The notes under the pieces were generated by a model. The model saw only the letters and a program-made list of their open reading frames with translations. It had not been told where the DNA came from and made no database searches. From CAXBNB01 sp049115735 (GTDB lineage Bacteria; Bacteroidota; Bacteroidia; Cytophagales; Cyclobacteriaceae), in assembly GCA_049115735.1 (NCBI GenBank), contig JAGDZP010000044.1, forward strand, positions 21,516 through 85,515: a stretch of 64,000 nt of DNA, written 5' to 3'. The translations under genes were made by a program, and so were the position numbers. Of this stretch, positions 17,206-26,354 are shown piece after piece; within the stretch, counting starts at the first letter, position 1, and the number at the start of each line of letters is the position of its first letter.

Positions 17206-19809
17206 TTACTGAAATGCATATACGTATCCATCAGTCGCTAGCAGATATGCCATGTTGCCATAAATTGCGGGGATGGTTTCTTCCAAAATTCCGCCGATTT
17301 TGGTGCGCCAGATAATTTTCGGAGATCCGTCGGGGTTGGGCTCAACATCAAGGCAGGTAACGTATGATTCTGTAGAAGATCCAACGATTACCGTGTTCTC
17401 AGTACAAGATGAGCCCGTCCATCCGCCAGCTCCTGTATATTCCCACAGTTTTTCACCGGTCTTATTGCTAATACAGTAAAGTGTGCCACCAAGGGCTGCA
17501 CCATCATGGTCTATGGATGTAGATACAAAGGTTTTGTCTCCGGAGCAAGACGGGGTGGCATTCATCACGGTTTTGCCAAGTCCGTTACGTGGATCTTCAA
17601 AAGCCCAGTAGCGTTCTCCTGTATCGCGATCAAGGCCACAAAGGCGGCCATCGGTTCGGCAGATATACATGTTTCTCCAAAGGATTCCTGCAGCGGAATC
17701 CGGAAGGCCACCGAAAGAGGAGTAGGCCCACTCGACCTTGCCGGTCTTTTTATTAATGGCGAAATACTGGCCGTCCCATGATCCGGTGTAAACACGCTTA
17801 TCGTCAACCGCCGGGGCAGGGTAAACACCACCATTGGTGAGGTGTTCCCACACTTCTTCCCCGTTTTCTATATCGAGCGCGATAATTCTTCCATCAACAG
17901 TACCAGTGTATACTTGAGTTTCGTCGGGGGTAGATGTGGTCCAGACCCAGCCAACATTGCTGCTCCAAATCGGGCTGCCGGTTTTAGCATCAACACAATA
18001 CATTTCATTATTACCGCCCTGCTGCCCGAAATAAACTCGTCCGTTGTGGACGGAGGGAGCTCCTGATACTTGCCCCGAAGTTTCGAAACGCCAGATCTCA
18101 TTCCCTGTTTTGGCATCCATGGCAATCACAAAGCGAGCAGGGGTCCCCACATAAACGGTTCCATCCTTAACGGTAGGCGGACTCTGAAAGTCACCTCCAC
18201 CTGCTACAATATCACCCATAATGCGTTCACCATTTTCATCAAATGTCGATTCAATCAAGCTTCGCCTCCACTGGACCTTTCCTGTTTCAGGGTTTAAGGA
18301 GTAGAGATACAGATCGGAGCTGGTAGCTAGGATTCCTTTATCAGTACCTGATAAGTCAGCAAAAATCTGATGATGACCGGCCTGCCCGGTCCAGAGTTTT
18401 TTGTAACCGGTATCGTTAAATTCAAGCGCGCCAACATTTCCATCGAGAGTGGCATAATAGACCCGGTTTGCAATCACCATGGGTTTAGATCGAACCCAAT
18501 CGCTGGTTTTGTTTTTCCAAAGCAGTTTACCAGATTTTAGGTCAACGCAATACAGCTCTTTGGTAGCTGATCCAATGAATATCTTTCCTTGTGAGATGAC
18601 CGGGTTCGAGAATAACTGGAAGGCCCTTGCTTCACCTTTGTTAAGTGGATTGCGCCAAAGGGCTTTTCCACTTTCACGATCAATAGCGATTAATTCTCCT
18701 GCTTGAGTTGCAATGATCACTATGTTTTCGTGAACGGCAGGTGTCATGCGAATCGGGGATTCCGCGTCGAATGCCCAGCGAATCCTGTTGCCTCCATGCA
18801 GATTAAGAGCATGCAACGTCCCGTTATCAGTGCCTGCAAAAATTAAGTCATCGTCCATGACAATCTCCCCAAATAGATCTCCTACGTGATAAGACCACCA
18901 GCGCTGGCCGTTTCGGCGCTTAACTGTCACCGTGTTTTGCATGATGGCTGTGGCAGGTCCAGCTTTCAGGTCCAATCGGCCGTAGGGGTAAACCAGAAAC
19001 TCTTCGTTGGCGGTGACGGTAGTTGTTCCCCGGCGGTAGTCGACACGATTAGCATCCACCTGCCGCCGGATCTTTCCGCTTTTTTTATCAATGTAGAAAA
19101 CGTGTTTTACGTCACCCTCGAACTCCCAACTTCCACTTACAGCTCGCATAACCACATCCTTTTCCAGAATGACAACATTTGATGCTCCTCGTGCTGTAGA
19201 ATACATTTGAAGGCCATCTTGTTTTGTTCTCCAGATCACCTCACCCGTAGATTCGTCCAGGCAATACATCAAGGTTCGCATAGAAGGAGAGGTGATGTAA
19301 ACACGCCCGTCTTCTACAGAAGCAGAAGCGTAGAAAGAGTGACCGGTCGGGAATTTCCAGGCAATCTCACCTGTCGTTGGACCTGGATCCTTTGAAAGAC
19401 CTGATTGAAGTGGACTTCCGCCAAAGAACGCCCAGTCGTGTGGTTTTTTAACAGGAGGGGCTTTCGATCCGCGTATTTCTGTAATGTATACAGGGGTTTC
19501 ATGCAACCGTTCCATAATAGCATAAGCTTCGTCAATCTTGGGATAGTTCTCTGGCGGAGTTGGTCCCCAATGTGCCAGATCATACCCAAGTTCATGCAGG
19601 TCCTTGAGGTCAACCCCTCTATTGATCATATGACGGAACCAGGAAAACAGAACAGATTGACGGTAAACAGCATTTTCCATGTTGGTTGGAGTTTGCATCA
19701 CGCCCTTGCGGGCTTGATCAATATCTTCAATTCCAGTAGGATTGAATTCCTGTGCATTTACTCCTGTAAAAAGGATTGCAAGTAAAATGACTAAAGCATA
19801 ATGTTTCAT
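17206..19809 (-). CDS. Secreted PQQ-like beta-propeller protein, copy 3
   Basis: 867 residues with a signal peptide ending GVNAQ. The N-terminal helical segment (IEDIDQARKGVMQTPTN...) resembles that of the fourth copy at 54384 (L-S-D-I-D-Q-I-R) more than copies 1 and 2. The blades have docking motifs such as LDESTGEVIW, IDRESGKALW and MDAKTGNEIW. The shared S-D-W-V-R-S-K-P lies at about 436, and the end reads E-E-T-I-P-A-I-Y-G-N-M with D-G-Y-V-Y-A-F. By eye this gene is richer in G+C (many CGG, GCC and CCG codons) than its neighbours, which may indicate a separate origin. Function as for the other copies is unknown. It is 43 bp downstream of the second remnant. Confidence 0.85.
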   Translation of the reverse strand: MKHYALVILLAILFTGVNAQEFNPTGIEDIDQARKGVMQTPTNMENAVYRQSVLFSWFRHMINRGVDLKDLHELGYDLAHWGPTPPENYPKIDEAYAIMERLHETPVYITEIRGSKAPPVKKPHDWAFFGGSPLQSGLSKDPGPTTGEIAWKFPTGHSFYASASVEDGRVYITSPSMRTLMYCLDESTGEVIWRTKQDGLQMYSTARGASNVVILEKDVVMRAVSGSWEFEGDVKHVFYIDKKSGKIRRQVDANRVDYRRGTTTVTANEEFLVYPYGRLDLKAGPATAIMQNTVTVKRRNGQRWWSYHVGDLFGEIVMDDDLIFAGTDNGTLHALNLHGGNRIRWAFDAESPIRMTPAVHENIVIIATQAGELIAIDRESGKALWRNPLNKGEARAFQLFSNPVISQGKIFIGSATKELYCVDLKSGKLLWKNKTSDWVRSKPMVIANRVYYATLDGNVGALEFNDTGYKKLWTGQAGHHQIFADLSGTDKGILATSSDLYLYSLNPETGKVQWRRSLIESTFDENGERIMGDIVAGGGDFQSPPTVKDGTVYVGTPARFVIAMDAKTGNEIWRFETSGQVSGAPSVHNGRVYFGQQGGNNEMYCVDAKTGSPIWSSNVGWVWTTSTPDETQVYTGTVDGRIIALDIENGEEVWEHLTNGGVYPAPAVDDKRVYTGSWDGQYFAINKKTGKVEWAYSSFGGLPDSAAGILWRNMYICRTDGRLCGLDRDTGERYWAFEDPRNGLGKTVMNATPSCSGDKTFVSTSIDHDGAALGGTLYCISNKTGEKLWEYTGAGGWTGSSCTENTVIVGSSTESYVTCLDVEPNPDGSPKIIWRTKIGGILEETIPAIYGNMAYLLATDGYVYAFQ

Positions 19810-19852
19810 AATTGTAAATTTCTTCGTTGATCAAAAAAATAAATTAGTTGCG

Positions 19853-20035
19853 CTACCGCAGGCCATTCACGGAACATAACTTCAAATCCAGAACCAATGA
19901 GAACTTGCTGATTTTCTCTTTATTATTCAAATCAGGTATATCCAATTCAGCATCTCCGCTTGGGTATTTTATATCCTGAGCACTCAACTCAATGCAACAA
20001 AGCAGTATTATGAGAAATAGCAATCCTCTTTTCAT
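19853..20035 (-). pseudogene. Decayed N-terminal remnant of a propeller gene
   Basis: 60 residues from the ATG at 20033-20035, which starts just after the GH92 stop. The ORF keeps a signal peptide (LLFLIILLCCIELSAQ) and then Y-P-S-G-D-A-E-L-D, the same start as mature copy 2 (K-Y-P-S-G-D-R-E-I-D). Similarity then stops and the frame ends after about 30 unrelated residues. It looks like the 5' end of a further propeller gene that lost its body. Together with 13223-13519 it shows that this family has expanded and decayed within the locus. Confidence 0.6.
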
Positions 20036-20039
20036 TCTC

Positions 20040-22385
20040 TTACTTTTCAAAATTTACAGTTCCATCCGAGTAAGGAACCTTGACCGATTTTGTTCCCCAC
20101 TTGCTCTTTTTTGGTCCCATCACATATTCCAAGGTTCCCCCCTGAACGATATCCTCATGTCTCAGCCAAACATTGTTGTACGGTTTCCTATTCAGCTTTA
20201 CTGATTGGATGTAAATGTTCTTTTCGTTAAAATTCTTTGCTATGATTTTGAAAGTCTTTCCATTCTCCAGATTTAAAGTTGCCTCCTCTAATAATGGAGA
20301 ACCAAAAATGTAAATACCTCCTGATGGATTTACCGGATAGAATCCAAGAGCACTAAAAACGTACCAAGCTGACATTTGTCCCGCATCTTCGTTCCCAATG
20401 TACCCATCAGGAGCCGCTTTATAGAATTCTTTGTCCACCTGGTGGATTAGTTCTTGAGTCTTCCATGGTTGCCCAACGTAATTGTACAAATAAGCTACAT
20501 GATGGCAAGGTTCATTTCCATGTGCATATTCACCAATCAATCCGGACACATCAAGCACCTTAGATTCACCGATGTAGGGCAAAGAGAACAACTCATCCAA
20601 CTTACTGGCCATCACTTTCTTTCCACCCAGCATTTCCTGAAGTCCATAAACATCATGAGGCACAAACCACAAGTATTGCCAGGCATTTCCTTCAGTGTAG
20701 TCTCTATCCAAAAATTCCTCTCTATGATGCGCTCTTGGGTCAAATGGATCCCGGAATGTTCCGTTGTTTAATTTGGCCCTAAAAAACTTAGTCTCAGGAT
20801 CCCATACATTTCTAAAATACTGAGACCTTTTTAAGAATTCCTGACTGGTTTCTTGGTTTTTGATTTTTGAGGCCATCAGAGCAACAGTCCAATCGTCATA
20901 GGCGTGCTCTAAAGTCACAGACACTCCGGTTCGGACCAGGTCAGTCGGGTGATATCCCTTTTCCAAATAATGCATCTGACCATAATACGAAGGATAAATA
21001 TTCCTAGCCACTGTGCTGTCTATTCCAGGGTTATTGGCCGAAACGACCATGGCATCCAGCAGATCAGCAGGCTTGGCTGTTGTCAGTCCTTTCAGATATG
21101 CATCCGTTACTACTGGAAGAGAATGAAGACCGATCATACATGTATTTTCTCCCTGGTACATACTCCACATTGGAAGCATTTTGCGCGGATTTTCACGATA
21201 AAAATTCAGCATAGTGTGGATGATGTCATTCGTTCTTTTCTGGTGGATCAATGTAAAGAGCGGATGCGTGGCACGGAAGGTGTCCCATAGTGAAAACATC
21301 GTATAATGGGTAAAATCATCCGTTTTATGTACCTCGTGATCCATACCCCGGTATTCGCCATTTACATCATGATTGATGGTCGGGTGAATGTTGTTGTGGT
21401 ATAGAGCGGCGTAAAATTTTGCAACTCTATCTTCATCACCCTTGACCACAATCTTGCCCATTTGCTTTTCCCATTTTTGGTCAGCTTCAATGCTCACTCT
21501 CTCAAAATCCCAATCGGGTATTTCGGCTTCAAGGTTTTCAAGTGCATTGGACATAGACACAGAAGAAATCGCAATTTTGACCATAATCACTTCACCATCT
21601 TCCGTTTGAAAATTGAAGATACCTTTGATTTTGTCTCCAGTATGATCCGGTAGATTCCAAAATAATTTCTTCTCACGGTTATAAGGCTGGCCAATGGGGT
21701 CATGGAAAACATGCGATGAAAAAGGCTTGGAAAATCGCATAGCAAAATAAGTATGTCTATTTCGTGCCCAAAGCCCACTTGTTATTCGATAGCCAGAAAC
21801 GGTTGTTTCATCCAAGACCCGTAAGTGTGAGATTTTGACCTTGTCACCCCCGCCATGAATGTGATGTTGCAAGTCCATCATGATATGCGTTTGATCAGAG
21901 TCTGGGAAAGTGTATTTATGGAAGCCAACACGCTCGGTGGCTGTCATCTCCGCATTGATATCATAATCCAGCAATCTGACCTGATAATATCCGGGTCTAG
22001 CTGACTCATCTTCATGACTGAACCGAGATCTGTAACCGGCATCCGGATCATCATGCGAGCCGGAGTTGACCTGAATTTCACCAACCGTAGGAACTAGCAA
22101 CAGATCTCCCCCCTCTGTCAAGCCAGTTCCACTTAAGTGCACCTGGCTAAACCCTTTAATATTCTTGGCATCATAATGATATCCACCTGCAGCATCCCAT
22201 CCTATGGTTTCCCAATCTGGTCCAGCAGATACGGCACCAAAGGGCACCATGGCATGAGGAAAAGTATGACCATGTCCACCTGTTCCAATGAAAACATCCA
22301 CCTTGTCCGTCACTTTTTCTTGGGCAAAAACAAATGTCCCAAACAACAGGAGAACGATAATCAAAGAGGACAATTTGTGTTTCAT
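20040..22385 (-). CDS. GH92 alpha-mannosidase, secreted
   Basis: 781 residues from the ATG at 22383-22385. A longer frame to 22436 would run through the operator at 22405-22412, and the shorter start gives the signal peptide (LLLFGTFVFAQ). GH92 signatures are strong: V-D-V-F-I-G-T-G-G-H-G-H-T-F-P near the N-terminus, then G-F-S-Q-V-H-L-S-G-T-G. Later come G-N-E-P-C-H-H-V with the likely catalytic acid, and G-N-E-D-A-G-Q-M-S-A-W-Y-V-F-S-A-L-G containing the likely base Asp. GH92 enzymes are calcium-dependent exo-alpha-mannosidases, so the target glycan should contain alpha-mannose. A separate operator lies 19 bp before its start, so it may have its own promoter downstream of the CxxCH gene. 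Confidence 0.95.
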   Translation of the reverse strand: MKHKLSSLIIVLLLFGTFVFAQEKVTDKVDVFIGTGGHGHTFPHAMVPFGAVSAGPDWETIGWDAAGGYHYDAKNIKGFSQVHLSGTGLTEGGDLLLVPTVGEIQVNSGSHDDPDAGYRSRFSHEDESARPGYYQVRLLDYDINAEMTATERVGFHKYTFPDSDQTHIMMDLQHHIHGGGDKVKISHLRVLDETTVSGYRITSGLWARNRHTYFAMRFSKPFSSHVFHDPIGQPYNREKKLFWNLPDHTGDKIKGIFNFQTEDGEVIMVKIAISSVSMSNALENLEAEIPDWDFERVSIEADQKWEKQMGKIVVKGDEDRVAKFYAALYHNNIHPTINHDVNGEYRGMDHEVHKTDDFTHYTMFSLWDTFRATHPLFTLIHQKRTNDIIHTMLNFYRENPRKMLPMWSMYQGENTCMIGLHSLPVVTDAYLKGLTTAKPADLLDAMVVSANNPGIDSTVARNIYPSYYGQMHYLEKGYHPTDLVRTGVSVTLEHAYDDWTVALMASKIKNQETSQEFLKRSQYFRNVWDPETKFFRAKLNNGTFRDPFDPRAHHREEFLDRDYTEGNAWQYLWFVPHDVYGLQEMLGGKKVMASKLDELFSLPYIGESKVLDVSGLIGEYAHGNEPCHHVAYLYNYVGQPWKTQELIHQVDKEFYKAAPDGYIGNEDAGQMSAWYVFSALGFYPVNPSGGIYIFGSPLLEEATLNLENGKTFKIIAKNFNEKNIYIQSVKLNRKPYNNVWLRHEDIVQGGTLEYVMGPKKSKWGTKSVKVPYSDGTVNFEK

Positions 22386-22404
22386 TTTCAATGTATTATT
22401 ACTT

Positions 22405-22412
22405 ACACGTGT
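22405..22412. promoter_or_regulatory. LacI-type operator candidate, core dyad
   Basis: ACACGTGT inside CTTACACGTGTTC, 19 bp upstream of the GH92 start on the transcribed strand. One arm keeps TTACAC as in the long palindromes. It lies in the 68-bp spacer between the CxxCH gene and GH92. Confidence 0.6.
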
Positions 22413-22453
22413 TCTAAAAAAGACCTGCATTAGCATTTAAGTACTGCTTGTTA

Positions 22454-25400
22454 CTATTGTTTGATAAACCTTAAAACTTTTCCTGATGCCTCCAGAAGAT
22501 ACATTCCTGGAAGTAAGGACTTGATATCGATTGTCTTTGATGATCCTCTATTCAATTCCTGACCCTGCATGGAGACAACCTTCCATGATTCATGTCTATC
22601 CAATGTAAGCATAGAAGTTGCAGGATTTGGATAGACCTTTATTTCCACAAAATCTCCTTCAATTCCAGTGATTGGCTCTTCAGAAAAGGTGTAGGTATAT
22701 GTAGCTTCATCAATCAAATCTCCAGCCCCATCGACATCTCCATAAACCTTCACATTCAGGCTGTGCGTTCCAATGTCAGGAACCCAGGAAGAAAATTCAG
22801 AACCGTCTCCATAAAGTTTAAATGGGGTCAAATTATCTGTAAATACCCTGGTTCCATTGTCCAGATCAAAAGTCATGCTTCCAACATGGTTTTCTGCATC
22901 AGTTCTTGCACGAATGTTGAGTAGTACCATTGGAAAGTCGCCAACATTGTAGTCTTCGTCTTCTGTCAAATTGGTGATTAGCTGATTTGTACTTTGTTGA
23001 ATAAGACTGATGCCTTTCAGATAAGTACCCTTAACAACGGTGAGGCTATAATCGTCTTCATCAAGCACAGTACCTGCTCCGTTAGCTTGTTCATAGGCTT
23101 TTATATTTAAAGTATATGTGCCTGGACTAATAGCCCAATCCGTATAGTCATTTCCATCTCCAAATAGGGCAAATGGGTATTGGTTGTCCGTTGAAGTATG
23201 CTCCCCATTGTTGAGGTCAAAAACGACGCTCCCTACTTCAGATGAAGCTGTTGCATATATGTTCAAACCATCGCGTAGATCCAGTTCACTCATCGTAATC
23301 TGGTCGTCTCCCACAAGTGTATGTTGTACGGATTCATTCAACTCAACAAGTAAATCGACATCCTGTAAGTATATACCGGTACAGGCTCCCTGAATATACC
23401 TATCCCAATCGCCTAGTGGCCATATTTCTGCAGACCACTGCCTTAAATTTTCAACAGCGTCACAGTCCATTCCTATTTGCTGAAAAAGTGGAATTACCGT
23501 GTACATGGCATCAGCTTCATTAGTATTCTGGGCGTTTGAACATCCATTACCGCTAGGATTTGGGAAAAGGCAAGCGCCAGGTGGATTTGTTTGCGGCTCG
23601 TAATCTGCTGGTTCTAACAAATGCCACTCATCGAATCCTCTGAGCCAATCCGAAACCTGAAGGCTAGTTACCTTGTCCATAAACGCATTAAGCATGTGAC
23701 CTGCTATTTTGTTCCTTAGACCTTCTTCATATTCATTCAATTTATCATGGATTATGGTATTACCTGCTTTGTTGCTGTAAAGTCTCCAAGGGCTAACTTC
23801 TCTCATGTTCCAGGCACTATGATTAACCTCAGAATTATTATTGTCAATGACATCATTGTCCCGCTGCTGATATGCTTTGAGTAAGTTTTGAAAAAGTCGT
23901 AAGGGTTCATGAAAGCCGGTATAAATATCCACTTCAGTGATATGCATAAAATTGTATGCCCAATCCACGGGTGCTACACGATTGGACCGTCTCATCCCTG
24001 CATTAAGAGTTAGTTGAAGTTGATACCAGGCAGTAGAAAAATAATAGCCTACTTCCTGTGCTTGCCCCTGAAATCTCGAAGTGCCCCTTACATCCCCTAC
24101 AATGTGTGGAGCAATCGCAAATACAGTCCAATTGCTAAATGGCCATTGCGCGTGTTCAGCATATGGCTCATTTTTTGGAGTCAATCCTTCTACCCCAAAC
24201 TCCTGCATAATCTCCCAATGTTTAACTGAATTCCATTGTGCCAAATTCATTTTAAATTCTTCCCGAAGTAAGTTCGTTGTGTTTTTGCTAAGCCCCGGAC
24301 TAGCCAATACGGTCCACCAAAAAACGCCTCCCGCATCTGTCCAATTCTTAAATAAAAAATCCTGAACACCAGCACCAAGTTGAAACAGTTTATTGCTCAG
24401 CGCATCTCTTGAATTATTATATGTGTTAGCTTCATTGGCTTCAAAATCGGCTCTAATACCACTATATCCATAATTACCAGCAGACCTACCACCAAAACCT
24501 ATTCCACTGATCATTTCCTCATAAGAAGATCCGGTCATCATGTCTTTTGGATGTACCCTTGGCAGCCAGCGATTCCAATCTGGAAATTGAAGTGCCACTG
24601 GCATTTCTCTGATGTTTAGTGTTCCCTTCAGGTCAAAAACCTTTTCAAGCTCCTCATCTGATGTTCCATTGGGAAAAAAATACGGGAGCATTTCTTCATC
24701 AGAATCTAAAACCATATCCAAACCAGCTCCAGCTGCCCACTCTTCTACTGGTTTACTATCTAGTCCCGGACCGGGCTGATAAGGAGGATTCCAAGGTCTG
24801 GCTCCCGCCGGTGCCGGAACATCCAGATTTCTGATATAGGATGTGATCTTTTCCCCTTCCTCTTCTGTTAATCCATGATATTCCGATCTTTTTACTATCG
24901 ACTTATTGGAGTAGTTGAAATATTTCAAGTCGCGTCCATCTTGAGCATGACAATCTGCGCATGATGCAAGTATTGTCCCCATTACAGGTTCTGTCAGCAC
25001 TGCGGTTCTCCATAAGTTTTCACCATCGGCAATATCCTGCGTATCCGAAGATGGAGGTTGCCAAGTACTGGGATCATCTTCCACAAAATCCTCGCTTGCG
25101 ATCAATTCGTTCTTCGATTCATTGAGGATATTAAAATCCACCACCCGGTATCCGATGGAAACTTTATCATTGGCTGCATTAAATCTGAAAGCAACTGTAT
25201 TGTCACCATCCAATAATCCCTCCGAAGAAATGTCAAAGTAGATGCGAACTGTACTATATCCACCTCCAATACCTCCATAGTTGCTGTCCGGACTTGGTAT
25301 GGTGACATTGCTGTTAGTCAATGCTGTCCATTTTCCAGAATTATTGAAACTAACCTCCACTTTCCCTTCTAAACTAAAATTATTCACTTGCATGAACAAC

Positions 25401-25573
25401 CATTTCGCTTCAGAACCTGTGACAAGCTGAAAAGACCTTGATTCTGTCGTTTGATCTACCCCCAGTACCTCCACAGGCAACAATATGTCAGGTGCGTTTG
25501 CAATACCTTGTCCAAGGGAGGCAGTCATGAGACCTACAATCATCAACCCTTTACAAAAAAATTTCCAACTCAT
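22454..25573 (-). CDS. Large secreted single-CxxCH protein with T9SS tail, paralog 1
   Basis: 1039 residues with a signal peptide ending near GQGIA. N-terminal beta domain (about 30-170: L-P-V-E-V-L-G, G-G-I-G-G-G-Y-S-T-V-R). A single heme c motif follows, C-A-D-C-H at 205-209 with A-Q-D-G-R-D-L-K-Y-F-N. A long helical region (to about 745) holds W-N-P-P-Y-Q-P-G-P-G-L-D, W-A-A-G-A-G-L, R-E-M-P-V-A and M-R-E-V-S-P-W-R. Two beta repeats of about 110 residues come next (V-x-F-D-L-N/D-N-G with L-F/Y-G-D-G). A T9SS sorting domain ends the protein (Y-P-N-P-A-T near 975). The first 700 residues match 28345-30462 and 58406-61357. I do not recognise a named enzyme family. It is probably an extracellular redox protein acting on glycan or accepting electrons. 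Its own operator lies 26 bp upstream. Confidence 0.75.
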   Translation of the reverse strand: MSWKFFCKGLMIVGLMTASLGQGIANAPDILLPVEVLGVDQTTESRSFQLVTGSEAKWLFMQVNNFSLEGKVEVSFNNSGKWTALTNSNVTIPSPDSNYGGIGGGYSTVRIYFDISSEGLLDGDNTVAFRFNAANDKVSIGYRVVDFNILNESKNELIASEDFVEDDPSTWQPPSSDTQDIADGENLWRTAVLTEPVMGTILASCADCHAQDGRDLKYFNYSNKSIVKRSEYHGLTEEEGEKITSYIRNLDVPAPAGARPWNPPYQPGPGLDSKPVEEWAAGAGLDMVLDSDEEMLPYFFPNGTSDEELEKVFDLKGTLNIREMPVALQFPDWNRWLPRVHPKDMMTGSSYEEMISGIGFGGRSAGNYGYSGIRADFEANEANTYNNSRDALSNKLFQLGAGVQDFLFKNWTDAGGVFWWTVLASPGLSKNTTNLLREEFKMNLAQWNSVKHWEIMQEFGVEGLTPKNEPYAEHAQWPFSNWTVFAIAPHIVGDVRGTSRFQGQAQEVGYYFSTAWYQLQLTLNAGMRRSNRVAPVDWAYNFMHITEVDIYTGFHEPLRLFQNLLKAYQQRDNDVIDNNNSEVNHSAWNMREVSPWRLYSNKAGNTIIHDKLNEYEEGLRNKIAGHMLNAFMDKVTSLQVSDWLRGFDEWHLLEPADYEPQTNPPGACLFPNPSGNGCSNAQNTNEADAMYTVIPLFQQIGMDCDAVENLRQWSAEIWPLGDWDRYIQGACTGIYLQDVDLLVELNESVQHTLVGDDQITMSELDLRDGLNIYATASSEVGSVVFDLNNGEHTSTDNQYPFALFGDGNDYTDWAISPGTYTLNIKAYEQANGAGTVLDEDDYSLTVVKGTYLKGISLIQQSTNQLITNLTEDEDYNVGDFPMVLLNIRARTDAENHVGSMTFDLDNGTRVFTDNLTPFKLYGDGSEFSSWVPDIGTHSLNVKVYGDVDGAGDLIDEATYTYTFSEEPITGIEGDFVEIKVYPNPATSMLTLDRHESWKVVSMQGQELNRGSSKTIDIKSLLPGMYLLEASGKVLRFIKQ

Positions 25574-25599
25574 GTCGCTTTCTAAATAAAATAAGTATT

Positions 25600-25619
25600 A
25601 ATATTACACGTGTAATATT
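25600..25619. promoter_or_regulatory. LacI-type operator candidate (perfect 20-bp palindrome)
   Basis: AATATTACACGTGTAATATT is a perfect 20-bp dyad, the longest copy in the window. It is 26 bp before the CxxCH gene (start 25573, minus) and 138 bp before the Nudix-like gene (start 25758, plus). On the minus strand TATAATTG (25621-25628), a plausible promoter element, lies directly upstream, so binding would block transcription starting over the dyad. Control of both divergent genes is possible. Confidence 0.8.
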
Positions 25620-25757
25620 GCAATTATAGCGCAATATTTAATGTTTACCAATTTGAAGCGAACTAAACTTTTCATTATGTAGAGCAGCTGTCTAAAACAG
25701 TCATTTAATTCGAAAGATTGCTTTTACTAATGATATAAATCCACAATTAATTTTAAG

Positions 25758-26288
25758 ATGAAACGATTTTTTCTAAGCATATTTTTTCTACTTCTGGTGG
25801 CACCAGTTTTCTCTCAGGTGAAAAATTTCAACTACTTCAAACTCTGTGTACTTAATGAAAAGGGAGAAGTTTTATTGGTGAATTTTAAGGACATGTGGGA
25901 ACCAGCAGGAAGGAAATACGATAGCCCGGAAACCATGCAAACAGTTTTGAAACAAATGGCCAAGGAAATGGGAGTCGAAGTTGGCAGGCTGAAATTGAGG
26001 GCGATGATTGGCAAATATTATGGTGATGCCAAGTACCCAATCATGTTCAATTATGTAACTGCTCAGTATAAATCTGGTGAACTCGTAATCCCTCCAGGCT
26101 GTAAAGACATCAAATGGTACACACCTGAAGAAGCATTAAAGATCATTCCTTTCGATGGAATGAAAATGGTTTTGGAAAAGGTTTTTCAGGATGATAGCAC
26201 GTTATGGGCAGGTGCATTGAACATTACCAAAGTTCCCAATTCTACCAAAAAACTGGCATCAGTCAGAGAGAAGTTTTACAAATATTGA
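25758..26288 (+). CDS. Exported Nudix-like protein with degenerate catalytic box
   Basis: 176 residues with a signal peptide (LLLVAPVFSQ). The remainder resembles a Nudix fold: Y-F-K-L-C-V-L-N-E-K-G-E-V-L-L-V, then a box-like segment G-R-K-Y-D-S-P-E ... K-Q-M-A-K-E-M-G-V. Compared with G-x5-E-x7-R-E-U-x-E-E-x-G-U, the R-E and the first Glu of E-E are replaced (K-Q and K), so metal-dependent hydrolysis is doubtful. Export is also unusual for Nudix enzymes, which normally act on cytoplasmic nucleotides. It is divergent from the CxxCH gene across the 25600 operator and 66 bp ahead of the erythromycin-esterase-like gene. The fold call is tentative. Confidence 0.5.
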   Translation: MKRFFLSIFFLLLVAPVFSQVKNFNYFKLCVLNEKGEVLLVNFKDMWEPAGRKYDSPETMQTVLKQMAKEMGVEVGRLKLRAMIGKYYGDAKYPIMFNYVTAQYKSGELVIPPGCKDIKWYTPEEALKIIPFDGMKMVLEKVFQDDSTLWAGALNITKVPNSTKKLASVREKFYKY

Positions 26289-26354
26289 CATGGCGGATGT
26301 CAATATCATAGTCTCTGTCCAATTCCTTCTTCAATCTTAAGGGAAAGTGTCTTT

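Noticed and set aside
22386..22436. Longer start for the GH92 gene at 22436
   Set aside because: It would cover the operator at 22405-22412 and bury the signal peptide.
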